Source: Streptomyces sp. S465
GTDB taxonomy: Bacteria; Actinomycetota; Actinomycetes; Streptomycetales; Streptomycetaceae
Length of the DNA: 64,000 nt
Reading direction: 5' to 3'
NCBI RefSeq assembly: GCF_026898115.1
Contig: NZ_CP114036.1
Span: forward strand, 7,124,001 to 7,188,000
Shown here: piece by piece, positions 1 to 7,596 of the stretch
Layout of the letters: each line of letters begins with the position of its first letter
How positions within the stretch are numbered: the first letter of the stretch is position 1
Program-made: the position numbers and the translations under genes
Notes under the pieces: model-generated
Told to the model about the DNA's origin: nothing
What the model saw: only the letters and a program-made list of their open reading frames with translations
The model's database searches: none

Positions 1-180
1 CAGATAGGCGTGGCGCACGAACGCGTCGGACTCCCGCAGCTCGACCGCCGTCTCCGAGCCGTCGTCGTGCAGGAGGCACAGCTCGATGCGGACAGCGGCC
101 TCGGAGAACACCGCGAAGTTGGTTCCGGCGCCGTCGTAGGTGGCGCCAAGGGGGTAAGCCTGTCCCGGCCAGACCTGCAT
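1..180 (-). CDS. glgX: Glycogen debranching enzyme GlgX/TreX, N-terminal 60 residues (partial)
   Basis: Reading leftward from an ATG at 180, the frame stays open to the window edge. The protein begins MQVWPGQAYPLGATYDGAG and continues with NFAVFSEAAVRIELCLL, which is the start of the N-terminal beta-sandwich (CBM48-type) domain of isoamylase-family debranching enzymes. These hydrolyse alpha-1,6 branches of glycogen in the cytoplasm. A GGAAGAG ribosome site lies about six bases before the ATG, so the start is well supported. The GH13 catalytic domain would lie outside the window. The assignment rests on the N-terminal signature only; maltooligosyltrehalose trehalohydrolase shares the fold, but this opening is typical of GlgX. 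Confidence 0.88.
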   Translation of the reverse strand, partial: MQVWPGQAYPLGATYDGAGTNFAVFSEAAVRIELCLLHDDGSETAVELRESDAFVRHAYL

Positions 181-357
181 ACGTCGACTCTTCCACTTCT
201 TCTTCGGGGGCCGCGAGCACCCCAGGCACCGGACGGAACCCGATCGACCCTGCATCCTTTCCCAACTGGCCCCGACCATCCGGGCTTTCAACAGAATTTC
301 CTCACAAGGGAGGCAACCTACGGCCATATCGGTTCGTCCTACCGGGTGACCTGACGC

Positions 358-367
358 ATACGCGTAT
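358..367. promoter_or_regulatory. Perfect 10-bp palindrome in the glgX / amine oxidase intergenic region
   Basis: ATACGCGTAT is a perfect palindrome lying about 45 bases before the first amine-oxidase-like gene and 180 bases before glgX, in the AT-richest part of this divergent 221-base gap. It could be an operator or part of a promoter. Nothing else identifies a regulator, so this is a weak call. Confidence 0.25.
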
Positions 368-401
368 CCCGCTATGCGGTCCGATGTGGTGACAGGGGGG
401 A

Positions 402-1217
402 TTGGGGGAGGATGTGCGCACATTGATCCACCGCCACCTGGGCAAGGTGATGGCCGGTGCGGCCGTGGCGGTCACCGCCACGGCGATCATGATCGGGGTG
501 ACGCTCCCGGGCAGCGCGTCCGGCGAGGAAAGCCCCGGCGGGGGACCGCAGGGCTCGGCGGCGGAGCAGGGCCAGGCGGCCCGGCAGCTGCCCGGTGTGG
601 TGGAGTCCGCGCCCGAGCAGGGGAAGACGGGCACCGGCCGCGATCCGCTGACCGACGATGAGATCAAGCGCGCCCAGACCCTCGCGGTCAGCCGCGACTT
701 CCGCAAGAGCAGCGAGGACGTCAAGGGCTCACAGGGCCCCGAGCGGCTCTCCACCGACCTCGCGGAGCTCGGCCCCGACGAGGTGGGCGCCGCCGACGCG
801 CCGCGGCGCGCCGAGGTGACGTACTACGACTACCGGGACGACACCTACGTCACCAAGACGGTCGACCTCCGCGGCGGCAAGGTCACCGGCACCGACACCC
901 AGCACGGTGTCCAGCCGCCGCCCAACCGCGACGAGGCGAGGGAGGCGGCCCGGCTGCTGATCGCCGACAAGCTGGGCGCGGGGCTGAAGAAGGACTTCAA
1001 GGACGCCACCGGCAAGACGCTGACCAGCCCGGACCAGCTGACCGTCACCGGTTTCGTCTACCGCGCGGGCGAGGGCAACCCCGGTCCGGCCTCGGTCCAG
1101 GACTGTGGCGAACACCGCTGCGTACGGCTGTTCACCCGGGTGACGAACGGCCCCTGGATCGACACCCGGCAGCTGGTGATCGACCTCAGCGCCCACAAGG
1201 TGGCCGAGCTCAGCTGA
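402..1217 (+). CDS. Secreted protein resembling the N2/N3 domains of copper amine oxidase
   Basis: 271 residues from TTG 402, or 267 from GTG 414; neither start has well-spaced ribosome-site geometry, and 414 gives the more convincing signal peptide (VRTLIHRHLGK, then a hydrophobic AGAAVAVTATAIMIGVTL stretch). A low-complexity G/Q/E-rich linker follows. The C-terminal half holds RRAEVTYYDYRDDTYVTKTV, then VDLRGGKVTG and GVQPPPNRDEA, which resemble the N2 domain of copper amine oxidases (variable-substrate peptide, VDL strand, GVQPP turn). Two cysteines (DCGEHRC) sit near the end. The next gene, 43 bases downstream on the same strand, encodes the matching catalytic domain, so the pair looks like one amine oxidase divided into two exported polypeptides. 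I infer that they work together; the sequence does not prove it. Confidence 0.6.
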   Translation: MGEDVRTLIHRHLGKVMAGAAVAVTATAIMIGVTLPGSASGEESPGGGPQGSAAEQGQAARQLPGVVESAPEQGKTGTGRDPLTDDEIKRAQTLAVSRDFRKSSEDVKGSQGPERLSTDLAELGPDEVGAADAPRRAEVTYYDYRDDTYVTKTVDLRGGKVTGTDTQHGVQPPPNRDEAREAARLLIADKLGAGLKKDFKDATGKTLTSPDQLTVTGFVYRAGEGNPGPASVQDCGEHRCVRLFTRVTNGPWIDTRQLVIDLSAHKVAELS

Positions 1218-1260
1218 AGCCTCCGCTCCCACGCCCCACCCTCATCACAGGAGTCTCCCC

Positions 1261-2577
1261 ATGCCTGCAAACAGGCTCCGCCGCGCCCGTGCCCGGGTCG
1301 TGGCGGCCATCGGCGTCCCGGCGCTGCTCGGCACCGTGGCGGTCGCCGCCGGGCCGGTCGGCGCGGCCCAGGCGGCCCCGCCGGCCTCGGCCTCGGCCGC
1401 GGCGGACTGCAGCGCCCCGTACCGCATCGAGCAGCAGCTGGACGGCGGCACCACCTGGCGGATGTGCTGGCACTACGAGAGCAAGGCCGGGCTGGTGCTC
1501 GACGACATCTCCTATCAGCCCAAGGGCGAAAGCGCCCCGATCAAGGTGCTGACCTCGGCCAAGCTCGCCCAGATCCATGTGCCGTACGACGACGGCAGCA
1601 ATGAGTACGACGACCTCACCGGCCAGGGCTTCGCCCAGGGGCTCCAGCAGCTGGACCCGGCCGAGTGCCCCGGCGGCACGATCAAGACCGTACGGGTGCC
1701 CGACGCCTGGGACCCCGATCACCCGGATGTGAAGGGTCTGTGTGCGACCACCCGGGCCCGTGGTCACGCCTACCGCATGGGCGACGGGGAGAAGGTCTAC
1801 CAGCTCCAGGGCAAGGACCTGCTGCTCTACACCGTCAACCAAACCGGCTGGTACGAGTACATCACCGAGTGGCGGTTCGCCGGTGACGGCACCATGACCA
1901 TGCAGGTCGGCGCCACCGGTACGCTCTCCCCGATGGACTACGACGCGGGCGACGGCCGCGGCTGGCCCATCGGCAAGGGCGCCAAGGACTACGCCACCAG
2001 CCATGCCCACAACGTCTTCTGGCGGCTGAACTTCGGGCTCGACGGCTCGCCCAAGAGCAAGGTCGAGCAGTACGACTCCAAGACCACCGCGACCGCGGGG
2101 CGGATCCCGAAGACCAAGACCACCCGCACCCCGGTCACCAAGGAGCTGGCGGGCGACGCGGCGGCGGCGCGGTGGTGGCGCGTGGTCAGCACGGCGGGCA
2201 AGAACAAGGACGGCCATCCACGCAGCTACGAGATCGTCCCCGGCCACACCACCACGTACCAGGGGCGTAGCTTCACTCAGCACGACGTCTACTTCACCGA
2301 ATACAACAAGTGTGAACAATTCGCCAGCAACAACCTGCGCAACTGCGGCGCCGGGGCCGGGAAGAGCGTCGACAAGTGGGTGAACGGCCAGACCCTCAAG
2401 CACCCGATCGTGTGGGTCAACATCGGGTTCCACCACATCGCCCGGGACGAGGACCAGGAGCCGATGCCGGTGCACTGGCAGGGCTTCCAGCTCTCCCCGC
2501 GCGACGTCACCGCCATGAATCCCCTCACGCCTCCTGCACTGTCCGGACACAACGGTCATACAGAAGAGGCACGGTGA
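1261..2577 (+). CDS. Secreted copper amine oxidase catalytic-domain protein
   Basis: 438 residues with a signal peptide (about residues 1-39). The rest matches the C-terminal catalytic domain of copper amine oxidases, which oxidise primary amines to aldehydes using copper and a tyrosine-derived topaquinone. Visible landmarks: a VPYDDGSNEYDDLTG segment (107-121) where the catalytic aspartate lies; the cofactor tyrosine candidate Y198 in TGWYEYITEW; the copper ligand pair HAH (248/250) followed by VFWRLNF; and the third histidine region FHHIARDEDQEPMPVHW (390-406). The family motif is N-Y-(D/E)-Y; here the Asn is Trp (WYEY), which is unusual. Full enzymes are about 650-700 residues, and the missing N domains appear to be encoded by the preceding gene. 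A ribosome site (AGGAG) precedes the ATG. Family membership is clear; activity is not certain. Confidence 0.75.
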   Translation: MPANRLRRARARVVAAIGVPALLGTVAVAAGPVGAAQAAPPASASAAADCSAPYRIEQQLDGGTTWRMCWHYESKAGLVLDDISYQPKGESAPIKVLTSAKLAQIHVPYDDGSNEYDDLTGQGFAQGLQQLDPAECPGGTIKTVRVPDAWDPDHPDVKGLCATTRARGHAYRMGDGEKVYQLQGKDLLLYTVNQTGWYEYITEWRFAGDGTMTMQVGATGTLSPMDYDAGDGRGWPIGKGAKDYATSHAHNVFWRLNFGLDGSPKSKVEQYDSKTTATAGRIPKTKTTRTPVTKELAGDAAAARWWRVVSTAGKNKDGHPRSYEIVPGHTTTYQGRSFTQHDVYFTEYNKCEQFASNNLRNCGAGAGKSVDKWVNGQTLKHPIVWVNIGFHHIARDEDQEPMPVHWQGFQLSPRDVTAMNPLTPPALSGHNGHTEEAR

Positions 2578-2666
2578 CCCGATAGGCGGGACCTGAGTGT
2601 CGCACCGCCCCCGTCAGCGCAGTAGTCTGCGGTGATCGTTGGACGGGGGCGGAAGGCGGTGCACAG

Positions 2667-3914
2667 GTGAGCTCGGGCGGGCTGGAGCTGCCCCCTGGTG
2701 ACGGAGGTCCCGGGGGTGACGGTTCCACCGACGCACCTCCCGGCGCGGTGTCCCTGGTGCGGCCGATGGAGATCGGAGCGGAACTGGACTGGGGCGCCGA
2801 CGCCTGGAGCGAGGTGCGCACACGCGCACGCCGGGCCGGGCGGGCCTATATCTGGCTCAACCTCGTGGAACAGCGGCTGCGCGCGGTCGTCAACGCCGTG
2901 CTGCGGCCCATCTACGAACCGGTCCACGGCGACGACTGGGTCGTCGCCGCGGCCGGCCCGGCCGGGCAGGAGTGGGTACAGCGGGCGGTCGCGGTACGGG
3001 AGGTGAGCCGGCGCAAGGGCTATCTGCTCGACCCGGCCGACGACAATGTCGTCAGCTTCCTGACCCTGCCGCAGCTGCGGGAACTCCTCGTCCAGCACTG
3101 GCCGTGCTTCGAGCCGTATCTCGACGACCGCCGCGAGGTGGAGCTCGCCCTGGACGAGCTGGAGGTCGCCCGCAATGTGGTCTCCCGCAACCGAGCCCTG
3201 TCCCAGACCGTCCTCGCCCAGGCCGAGCGCGCCTCCGCCCGGCTGCTGGAGATCCTCGGCAGCGGCACCGGCTCCCCCTCCGCCGACCGGCTGCCCATCG
3301 ACGCCGTCGAGGACCTCGTCGGCGACCGCTACGCCGATGTCGTGGGCGTCCACCCGGACCGGGTGCGGCTCCAGCGCCAGCTGCCCGCCGAGGATCTGTT
3401 CGGCCACGCCCGCCGCCTCGACGCCGTCGGCATCGGGCTCAACCTCCTGGTCCAGAACTACTCGGGCCGCCGGCTGGTCCGGCTGGCCGAATCCGGCTGC
3501 CGGGCCCGGCTGCTCTTCCTCAACCCGGCGAGCAGCGCGGTGCGGCGGCGGGAGCGTGAACTGGGCCTGAAGAAGGGCGAGATGAGCCGCTCGGTGGAGA
3601 TGAACATCCTCCATATGCGGCGGGTGCGCGCCCGGCTGCGGGACCCGGGCGCGTTCGAGATCCACGTCTTCGACGAGACCCCCCGCTTCACCGCCTACCT
3701 GGTCAACGGCGACGGCGCCGACGGCCTCGCGGTCGTCCAGTCGTATCTGCGCAAGGCCCGGGGCATGGAGGCCCCGGTCCTGGTGCTGCGCGGTGGCGGC
3801 CGGGGCCGCGAGGTGGTCCGCGAGGGCATGCCCGAGGAGGGTGAGGGCGGGCTCTTCGCCACCTACCGCGAGGAGTTCGAAAGCGTCTGGGCGGACTCCC
3901 GGCCGGTGTCCTGA
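2667..3914 (+). CDS. SAV2148-type HEPN domain protein with C-terminal DUF5919-like region
   Basis: 415 residues from a GTG. After a disordered Gly/Pro start, residues about 45-200 contain the helical HEPN-like part (YIWLNLVEQRLRAVVNAVL, then a segment around LRELLVQHWPCFEPYLDDR). The C-terminal third (GRRLVRLAESGCRARLLFLNPASSAVRRRE, FEIHVFDETPRFTAYLV) resembles the phospholipase-D-like DUF5919 region found in some Streptomyces regulators. It is conserved in streptomycetes; HEPN folds are often RNA-binding or ribonuclease modules, but I do not see an unambiguous R-x4-6-H catalytic motif, so no activity is claimed. No signal peptide, so probably cytoplasmic. It converges with the ABC ATPase gene, and a 21-bp repeat array spans both 3' ends. 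Confidence 0.7.
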   Translation: MSSGGLELPPGDGGPGGDGSTDAPPGAVSLVRPMEIGAELDWGADAWSEVRTRARRAGRAYIWLNLVEQRLRAVVNAVLRPIYEPVHGDDWVVAAAGPAGQEWVQRAVAVREVSRRKGYLLDPADDNVVSFLTLPQLRELLVQHWPCFEPYLDDRREVELALDELEVARNVVSRNRALSQTVLAQAERASARLLEILGSGTGSPSADRLPIDAVEDLVGDRYADVVGVHPDRVRLQRQLPAEDLFGHARRLDAVGIGLNLLVQNYSGRRLVRLAESGCRARLLFLNPASSAVRRRERELGLKKGEMSRSVEMNILHMRRVRARLRDPGAFEIHVFDETPRFTAYLVNGDGADGLAVVQSYLRKARGMEAPVLVLRGGGRGREVVREGMPEEGEGGLFATYREEFESVWADSRPVS

Positions 3915-4000
3915 ACCGACGAGCCGGTGTTCTGGACCGGCGAGCCGGTGTTCTGGACCGGCGAGCCGGTTCACTGGTGCGGCGAGCCGGTGTCCTGACC
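3901..4000. repeat. 21-bp tandem repeat, about five copies, bridging two convergent stop codons
   Basis: The unit GAGCCGGTGTTCTGGACCGGC is present in two identical consecutive copies (3921-3941, 3942-3962), flanked by diverged copies (3901-3920, 3963-3983, 3984-4000). The stop codon of the HEPN gene (TGA 3912-3914) lies in the first unit and that of the reverse-strand ABC ATPase gene (3971-3973) in the fourth, so the array forms the 3' ends of both genes. Confidence 0.85.
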
Positions 4001-4798
4001 GGAGGGGCGCAGCGCGCGGGCGGCCCAGCGGCCGTCGGTGCGGCTGATGCGCACCGGGTGGTCGAAGCATTTGCTGATGGCGTCGGTGGTCAGCACTGCC
4101 TCGGCCGCCCCCTGGTCCAGGCACTCGCCCTCGCGCAGCAGCACCGCGTGGGTGGTGCTGGCGGGCAGCTCCTCCAGGTGGTGGGTGACCAGGACGGTGG
4201 CCAGTTCGGGGTGCTCCCGGCGCAGCGTGTCCAGGCTCTCCAGCAGCTGCTCACGGGCGGCCAGGTCCAGCCCGGTGGCCGGTTCGTCGAGCAGCAGCAG
4301 CCGGGGGAGGGGCATCAGCGCACGGGCGATCAGCACCCGGCCGCGCTGGCCCTGCGACAGGGTCGGCCAGCGCGCGTCGAGCTTCCCGCCCATGCCGAGC
4401 GTGGTCAGCAGCCGGTCGGCCCGGTCGCGCTGGTCGGGGGTGGGGTGGCGGCGGGGGACCGGCTCCACGGTGTTGGTCAGCCCGGTGAGCACCACGTCCC
4501 GCACCCGCAGCGGGGAGCGCAGCGGATGCCGGGGATCGACATGCCCCACCAGCGTCCGCAGCTCGCGCAGATCGACCCGCCCCAGGGTGCGGCCGAGGAC
4601 CTGCACCGTGCCGTGGGTGGGGTGCACCAGCGCGCCCGCCAGACTCAGCAGGGTGGATTTGCCCGCGCCGTTGGAGCCGAGCAGCGCCCAGTGCTCCCCC
4701 TGGTGGACGGTGAGCGAGATCGAGCGCAGCAGCGGGGTGCCGTCGCGCACCACGTCCACGTCGTTCAACTTCAGTACGGGAACGGCCGGGGCGGTCAC
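3971..4798 (-). CDS. ABC transporter ATP-binding protein
   Basis: 275 residues from a GTG with an AAGGAGG ribosome site about eight bases upstream. Complete nucleotide-binding domain: Walker A GSNGAGKST (41-49), signature LSQGQRGR (147-154), Walker B LLLLDEP (167-173), H-loop VTHH (204-207). The Q-loop region reads VGHVDPRHP, without the usual glutamine. No permease or binding protein is adjacent, so the substrate cannot be deduced; the overall form resembles stand-alone ATPases related to molybdate and iron transport (ModF/FepC-like). The C-terminus (GSPHQ) lies inside the 21-bp repeat array shared with the convergent HEPN gene, so the last residues may be recent additions. Confidence 0.88.
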   Translation of the reverse strand: MTAPAVPVLKLNDVDVVRDGTPLLRSISLTVHQGEHWALLGSNGAGKSTLLSLAGALVHPTHGTVQVLGRTLGRVDLRELRTLVGHVDPRHPLRSPLRVRDVVLTGLTNTVEPVPRRHPTPDQRDRADRLLTTLGMGGKLDARWPTLSQGQRGRVLIARALMPLPRLLLLDEPATGLDLAAREQLLESLDTLRREHPELATVLVTHHLEELPASTTHAVLLREGECLDQGAAEAVLTTDAISKCFDHPVRISRTDGRWAARALRPSGQDTGSPHQ

Positions 4799-5004
4799 GG
4801 GGCCGCCACCTCCTTGTTGTGTCCTTGTCCTGGGTGAGCTCTTCGACCGGCGCCTCGGGCGGCACCGGCAGAACGGAGGCTATCCCGGACCGGGCGGGCC
4901 GGACATTCCGGGCTGGGATGCGGGGCCGGTCGTGGCGGGCGTTGTCAGTGGTGCGTGGGAAGGTGAGCACACCTGGGGGGAAGAACGGTAAAGGGAGGGC
5001 GGCC

Positions 5005-5739
5005 ATGGGCTGGCACCGGGGGCTTCTGATCGGATTCGATCTGGAGACGACGGGCACCGATCCACGCACGGCACGGATTGTCACGGCGGCCGTGGTCGAG
5101 GTGACGGACGGGGTACCGACAGGGCGGCACGTATGGCTGGCCGACCCTCACGTGCCCATCCCCGACGACGCCGTGGCGGTGCACGGCATCACCGGCGAGC
5201 GGGCGGCGGCGGAGGGCCGGCCCGCCCACGAGGTGGTCGAGGAGATCGCCGAGGTGCTGGTGGCCCACTGGCGCGCCGGCGCCCCGGTGGTGGCGTACAA
5301 CGCGGCGTTCGACCTCAGCCTGCTGGCCGCCGAGTTGGCACGGCACGGGCTGCGTCCGCTGAGCGAGCGGCTGGACGGCGCGGAGACCGGCCCCGTGGTG
5401 GATCCGTACACGATAGACCGCGCCGTCGACCGCTACCGCAAGGGCAAACGCACGCTGGCGGCGGTCTGCGGGGAGTACGGAGTGGTGCACGACCGCGCCC
5501 ATGACGCCGGCGCGGACGCGCTGGCGGCGGTGCGCGTCGCCCGCGCGCTCGCCGAGCGCCACCGCGAGGTCGCCGCGCTCGAGCTGTGGGACCTCCACCG
5601 CAAGCAGGTGGGGTGGTACGCCCGCTGGGCCGCCGACTTCCAGTCCTGGCTGCGCCGCAAGGGCACTCCGGACGCGGTCGTGGACAGCGGCTGGCCGCTG
5701 CGGGGGGCGGAGGCGGGGGCGGGGGCCGTGGCGGGGTAG
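5005..5739 (+). CDS. DEDDh-type 3'-5' exonuclease (DnaQ/epsilon-like)
   Basis: 244 residues from the ATG at 5005, chosen because GGGAGG lies seven bases upstream. The exonuclease fold is complete: Exo I FDLETTG (D12, E14), Exo II AYNAAFDLSLL (D103), Exo III HDAGADA (H166, D171), giving the DEDDh catalytic set that binds two metal ions. The family removes 3' nucleotides from DNA or RNA and includes proofreading subunits, RNase T and oligoribonuclease; a stand-alone protein of this size in Streptomyces is usually called a 3'-5' exonuclease. No polymerase or BRCT domain is attached. The C-terminal 40 residues are Arg/Trp-rich, then Gly/Ala-rich. It is divergent from the ABC ATPase gene across 206 bases. 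Confidence 0.88.
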   Translation: MGWHRGLLIGFDLETTGTDPRTARIVTAAVVEVTDGVPTGRHVWLADPHVPIPDDAVAVHGITGERAAAEGRPAHEVVEEIAEVLVAHWRAGAPVVAYNAAFDLSLLAAELARHGLRPLSERLDGAETGPVVDPYTIDRAVDRYRKGKRTLAAVCGEYGVVHDRAHDAGADALAAVRVARALAERHREVAALELWDLHRKQVGWYARWAADFQSWLRRKGTPDAVVDSGWPLRGAEAGAGAVAG

Positions 5740-5881
5740 CCACGCGGTGGGGCGGTCACCGGCCCGGCGGGCACCGGAGCGCCCCAGCGATGGGTTCCCG
5801 GCGGGAAGACCGGGCTCCACTTGAGATCATGGTCGGCAGCCCCGATGCGGCAGCCTCGTCCTGAAGTAAAGGAGATTGGCC

Positions 5882-6189
5882 ATGTCCTTCCACGTCGGCA
5901 TCGTCGTGGCGGACCTCGACCGTGCCGCCGCGGACTACGAGCGACGGTGGGCCGTCAAGACCGAGCGGATCATGGATCTCAGCTTCCCCGACGCCCGGTT
6001 CCTGTCCACCATCTCGCCTACGCCGTCGAGAGCATCGACCGGCATCTCGCGGCGCTGCGCGAGGCGGGCGAGGACCCGACTATCGCCTTCGACGGGGCCA
6101 TCGCGGACCGGGCCCGCTTCGCGTACCTGGACGGCCTGGCGCACGGACCGGTCGTCGAGCTGATCGAGCGGGCCGGTCAGGGCGGCTGA
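5882..6189 (+). pseudogene. Broken VOC (glyoxalase-fold) family gene
   Basis: A good ribosome site (AAAGGAG) precedes ATG 5882, and the first 40 codons read MSFHVGIVVADLDRAAADYE, the usual start of a VOC/glyoxalase-like protein with its metal-site histidine. Near 6003 the family sequence continues only in the next frame, as VHHLAYAVESIDRHLAALRE, and runs to a stop at 6189 with a typical ending (HGPVVELIERAG). The segment between the two beta-alpha-beta modules, roughly 40-60 residues in relatives, is missing at the junction. One internal deletion that also changed the frame explains both. Without correction the first frame would give a chimeric 94-residue product. A sequencing error alone would not explain the missing segment. 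Confidence 0.7.
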
Positions 6190-6439
6190 CCGCCCGGCGC
6201 TACGGCGGCCGACGGGGGTCTGGCAGAGCACTTCTCGGTGAAGGTGGCGACAGCGGCTGCGCGGCCGTGGTCGCGGTGTCGGCCGCGCCGGACGTGGACG
6301 CCGAGGAGAACAGGGCGAACGCCGCGGGGGCGGGGCGCGGACGGTGGTCCGGTGGGTCAGCCGGGCCTGCGGGTGTGCCTGGGGGCACGGGCGGGCGGTC
6401 CGGGAGCGGCCGCGGGGGTGCGGACAGCGGTGGGCGGGC

Positions 6440-7372
6440 TCAGAAGGCGTGCCAGCGCACCGTCGCGTCCGCGTCCCGCAGGGAGGCCACCCGGCGGGCG
6501 AACTCGGCTCGGGCCGCCGGGTTGCCCGGCGCGTGCTGGGCCACCCACGCGCAGCCGGCGGTTTCCCGCGCGCCCCGCAACGTCGCGCAGCCCGGCCACT
6601 CCCGGACATCCCAGCCGTACTCCGCCACGAACTCCTCGTACGCCGCCGCGCCGAGTCCGTAGCGGTCCCGGGACAGGGCCATCACCACCAGATCGTGCTC
6701 GCGCAGATCGTCCGAGAAGGTCTCCAGATCCACCAGCACCGGGCCGTCCGGGCCGATGTGCACATTGCGCGGCAGCGCGTCGCCGTGGATCGGGCCGGGG
6801 GTGAGCCGCGGGGTCAGCTCCGCGGCGGCGGCCGCGAAGTCGTCCCGGCGGGCGCGCAGATACGCCGCGTCCGCCGGGTCGATCGCGTCCCCGGCCAGCC
6901 GCAGCCAGCGCTCGACGCCGCCCAGCAGATCGCGGCGCGGCAGCGGAAGCGGCGCCAGGTCGGGCGGCGGGTCGGGCAGGGCGTGCACCATCCGCAGCAG
7001 CTCGGCGAGATCGCGCGGCCCGGCGGGCCGTACGGCGTCCGGCAGCCGCTGCCAGTACGTGACGAGATGGCCCCCGAACGGAAGCGGCTGCTCGGAGCCG
7101 TAGCGCCGGTCGGGGCGTACCGCGGGCAGCCCCTCCCGGGCCAGCCAGTCGGCGACCTTAAGCTCCCGGGCGGCCCGGTCCCACACCTCCAGATCGCGGC
7201 TGATCCGGACCACCAGGGACAGGCTGTCGAGGGCGAAGACGGCGTTCTCGCCGAGGGCCAGCAGCCGGGCCTCCGCCGCACCGGCCCGGTAGGGCGGCAG
7301 CGCGGCCGAGAGCACCGCCCGCGCCCGCTCCTCCGTGAAGGCGACATCCGCCACCGCCGTACCCCTCCTCAT
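6440..7372 (-). CDS. Aminoglycoside phosphotransferase (APH)-family kinase
   Basis: 310 residues from ATG 7372; an internal GTG at 7354, nine bases after a perfect AGGAGG, is an equally good start. The protein-kinase-like APH fold is clear: the catalytic loop IHGDALPRN (H196, D198, N203) and the metal-binding LVDLE (D215), with an N-lobe segment LVVRISRD. The family phosphorylates small hydroxyl compounds such as antibiotics, choline, homoserine or sugars; many actinomycete members are not resistance enzymes. No export signal, and neighbours on both sides are on the other strand, so there is no operon context. The substrate is unknown. Confidence 0.8.
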   Translation of the reverse strand: MRRGTAVADVAFTEERARAVLSAALPPYRAGAAEARLLALGENAVFALDSLSLVVRISRDLEVWDRAARELKVADWLAREGLPAVRPDRRYGSEQPLPFGGHLVTYWQRLPDAVRPAGPRDLAELLRMVHALPDPPPDLAPLPLPRRDLLGGVERWLRLAGDAIDPADAAYLRARRDDFAAAAAELTPRLTPGPIHGDALPRNVHIGPDGPVLVDLETFSDDLREHDLVVMALSRDRYGLGAAAYEEFVAEYGWDVREWPGCATLRGARETAGCAWVAQHAPGNPAARAEFARRVASLRDADATVRWHAF

Positions 7373-7530
7373 CGCTCCGCCCCAGTCTCCCATCGAGCGC
7401 GGCGATGAACGGCCGGCCCCCGCACGTCGGCCACCGGGACGGCCCCGCCGTCCCGTACACCTGACCGTGCCATCGACCCGGTCCCCCACGCAGACCGTTA
7501 CCCCTCGGCAAAGGTTGTCCTCAACCGGCC

Positions 7531-7559
7531 TTGTCTCTTCTCTTACGAGTTTCTTAGCT
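7531..7559 (+). promoter_or_regulatory. Candidate sigma-70-type promoter for the CDP-alcohol phosphatidyltransferase gene
   Basis: TTGTCT (7531-7536) and TTAGCT (7554-7559) are separated by 17 bases in an unusually AT-rich stretch, and transcription would start about 30 bases before the ATG at 7597. Pattern match only. Confidence 0.4.
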
Positions 7560-7596
7560 TCAGATGAACTCTTTTCTAACGCCAGGAAGACTGACC

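Noticed and set aside
6190..6439. Short open frames between the broken VOC gene and the phosphotransferase
   Set aside because: Low-complexity Gly/Arg/Pro composition and no start signal or conserved motif.
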